Shown: positions 6,944 to 7,545 of the stretch, in pieces
Position numbering within the stretch: position 1 is the first letter of the stretch
Layout: every line of letters starts with the position of its first letter
Notes under the pieces: model-generated
Seen by the model: the letters and a program-made list of their open reading frames with translations, nothing else
What the model was told of the DNA's origin: nothing
Databases searched by the model: none
Position numbers and translations under genes: made by a program
Origin: Candidatus Heimdallarchaeota archaeon
Lineage (GTDB): Archaea > Asgardarchaeota > Heimdallarchaeia > Heimdallarchaeales > Heimdallarchaeaceae
DNA length: 7,545 nt
Direction: 5' to 3'
NCBI GenBank assembly: GCA_016839875.1
Contig: JAEOTK010000310.1
Span: forward strand, 1 to 7,545

Positions 6944-7545
6944 AATTGAATTTTCCTTCACGAAATATTCAATTGCCATGTTTATTCTCTTCATGATCAT
7001 AATCATACCTATATTCTTAGGTATGGTAGGGTTAGGTGGCTTTGGAACTAAATTTAGCATCTATAATGAAAGCTGGGATGGTTTATCAGATCTAAGGCTT
7101 ACCTTAGAAAGTGAAGGGTATACAGGCATTACCAACGGTATGTCATCTCTTGCAGTGCTAAATAGACAAAATGGTTCCGGTGTATTAGCGATAATGGGTC
7201 CAGCATCCAAATACAGCATGATTGATACTATATCATTAGTTACATTCTTGGCCAGAGGTGGAAGTCTCTTAGTTGTGGATGATTATGGTACGGGAGCAGA
7301 AATATTTGACCCATTGTTCAATGTATTGAATACTTGGGATGAAGTATCTCAACTAAGTAATCTGCCATCTCTTTCAGAATTATTCGGTTTTGGAGATGAT
7401 AACGGAACTTCTTCCCCAGAAACATTAATCTTTGAGATGTTGTTTATGTTGAGAGGATTTGCGTTTAATGGTTCTGTCTTAATGGATGCTATTAGTTTTA
7501 CTGACAATCCTGCTCAACCAAGATTAGTGAATTTTGTGGATTCAG
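6876..7545 (+). CDS. DUF4350-like single-pass membrane protein (3' partial)
   Basis: The frame is open from a TAG at 6873 to the right edge, giving 223 visible residues. The preferred start is TTG 6876. It has a Shine-Dalgarno-like site and yields a basic, soluble N-terminus (RRERKSKQRIK, residues 13-23) before the membrane helix (about 33-54). The alternative ATG at 6978 would begin inside that helix and lose the positive flank. After the helix come YNESWDGLSDLR (63-74), a GY about 10 residues later, a beta strand ending in GP (VLAIMGP, 103-109), and FLARGGSLLVVDDYGTG (124-140). This order matches DUF4350, a Rossmann-like or glutamine-amidotransferase-like domain often encoded next to DUF4129, MoxR and DUF58 genes. 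I see no obvious catalytic nucleophile in the visible part. Sequons occur only outside the predicted membrane (for example N64, N99). The start choice is less sure than the family. Confidence 0.7.
   Translation, partial: MSQQESKPENQQRRERKSKQRIKIEFSFTKYSIAMFILFMIIIIPIFLGMVGLGGFGTKFSIYNESWDGLSDLRLTLESEGYTGITNGMSSLAVLNRQNGSGVLAIMGPASKYSMIDTISLVTFLARGGSLLVVDDYGTGAEIFDPLFNVLNTWDEVSQLSNLPSLSELFGFGDDNGTSSPETLIFEMLFMLRGFAFNGSVLMDAISFTDNPAQPRLVNFVDS

Noticed and set aside
6830..7060. 76-residue minus-strand reading frame spanning a gene junction
   Set aside because: The apparent hydrophobicity comes from the complement of a membrane helix and a purine-rich stretch. The plus strand here has better-supported genes.

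Overview
The window is almost fully coding. It holds one operon-like run of four plus-strand genes with no intergenic space, and the first and last genes run off the window edges. The base composition is AT-rich. Arginine is mostly AGA/AGG, ATA is common for isoleucine, starts include TTG, ribosome-binding sites resemble GGAG/GGTGA, and the surface proteins are dense in N-X-S/T sequons with almost no cysteine. Together these suggest an archaeon. An Asgard-type archaeon is my best guess from the protein style, but no marker gene is present to confirm it.

Layout: (1) Positions 2-2833 carry a membrane-anchored protein with at least two N-terminal transmembrane helices, an extracellular transglutaminase-like domain and about three beta-sandwich domains. 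Its true start lies upstream of the window. (2) Positions 2830-6501 carry a very large type I membrane protein: signal peptide, about 1,040 residues of Ig-like ectodomain, a glycine-zipper transmembrane helix, and a cytosolic DUF4129 domain. (3) Positions 6491-6943 carry a small protein without a membrane segment that is a second, free-standing DUF4129 domain. (4) Positions 6876 to the right edge carry a single-pass membrane protein with an extracellular DUF4350-like domain, truncated by the window. Junctions overlap by 4, 11 and 68 bases, and each downstream start has its own Shine-Dalgarno-like site inside the preceding gene, so translational coupling is likely.

Transglutaminase-like, DUF4129 and DUF4350 modules are known neighbours of MoxR AAA+ ATPases and DUF58 proteins, for example in TgpA-type loci. 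Here the TgpA-like architecture appears split over two polypeptides and extended with large ectodomains, and the DUF4129 module occurs twice. All three positions that normally hold the Cys-His-Asp triad of the transglutaminase fold appear substituted. The simplest reading is a non-enzymatic cell-surface sensing or adhesion assembly with a cytosolic DUF4129 pair. MoxR and DUF58 genes are predicted just outside the window but are not seen. The function is inferred; only the domain calls and gene structure are read from the sequence.
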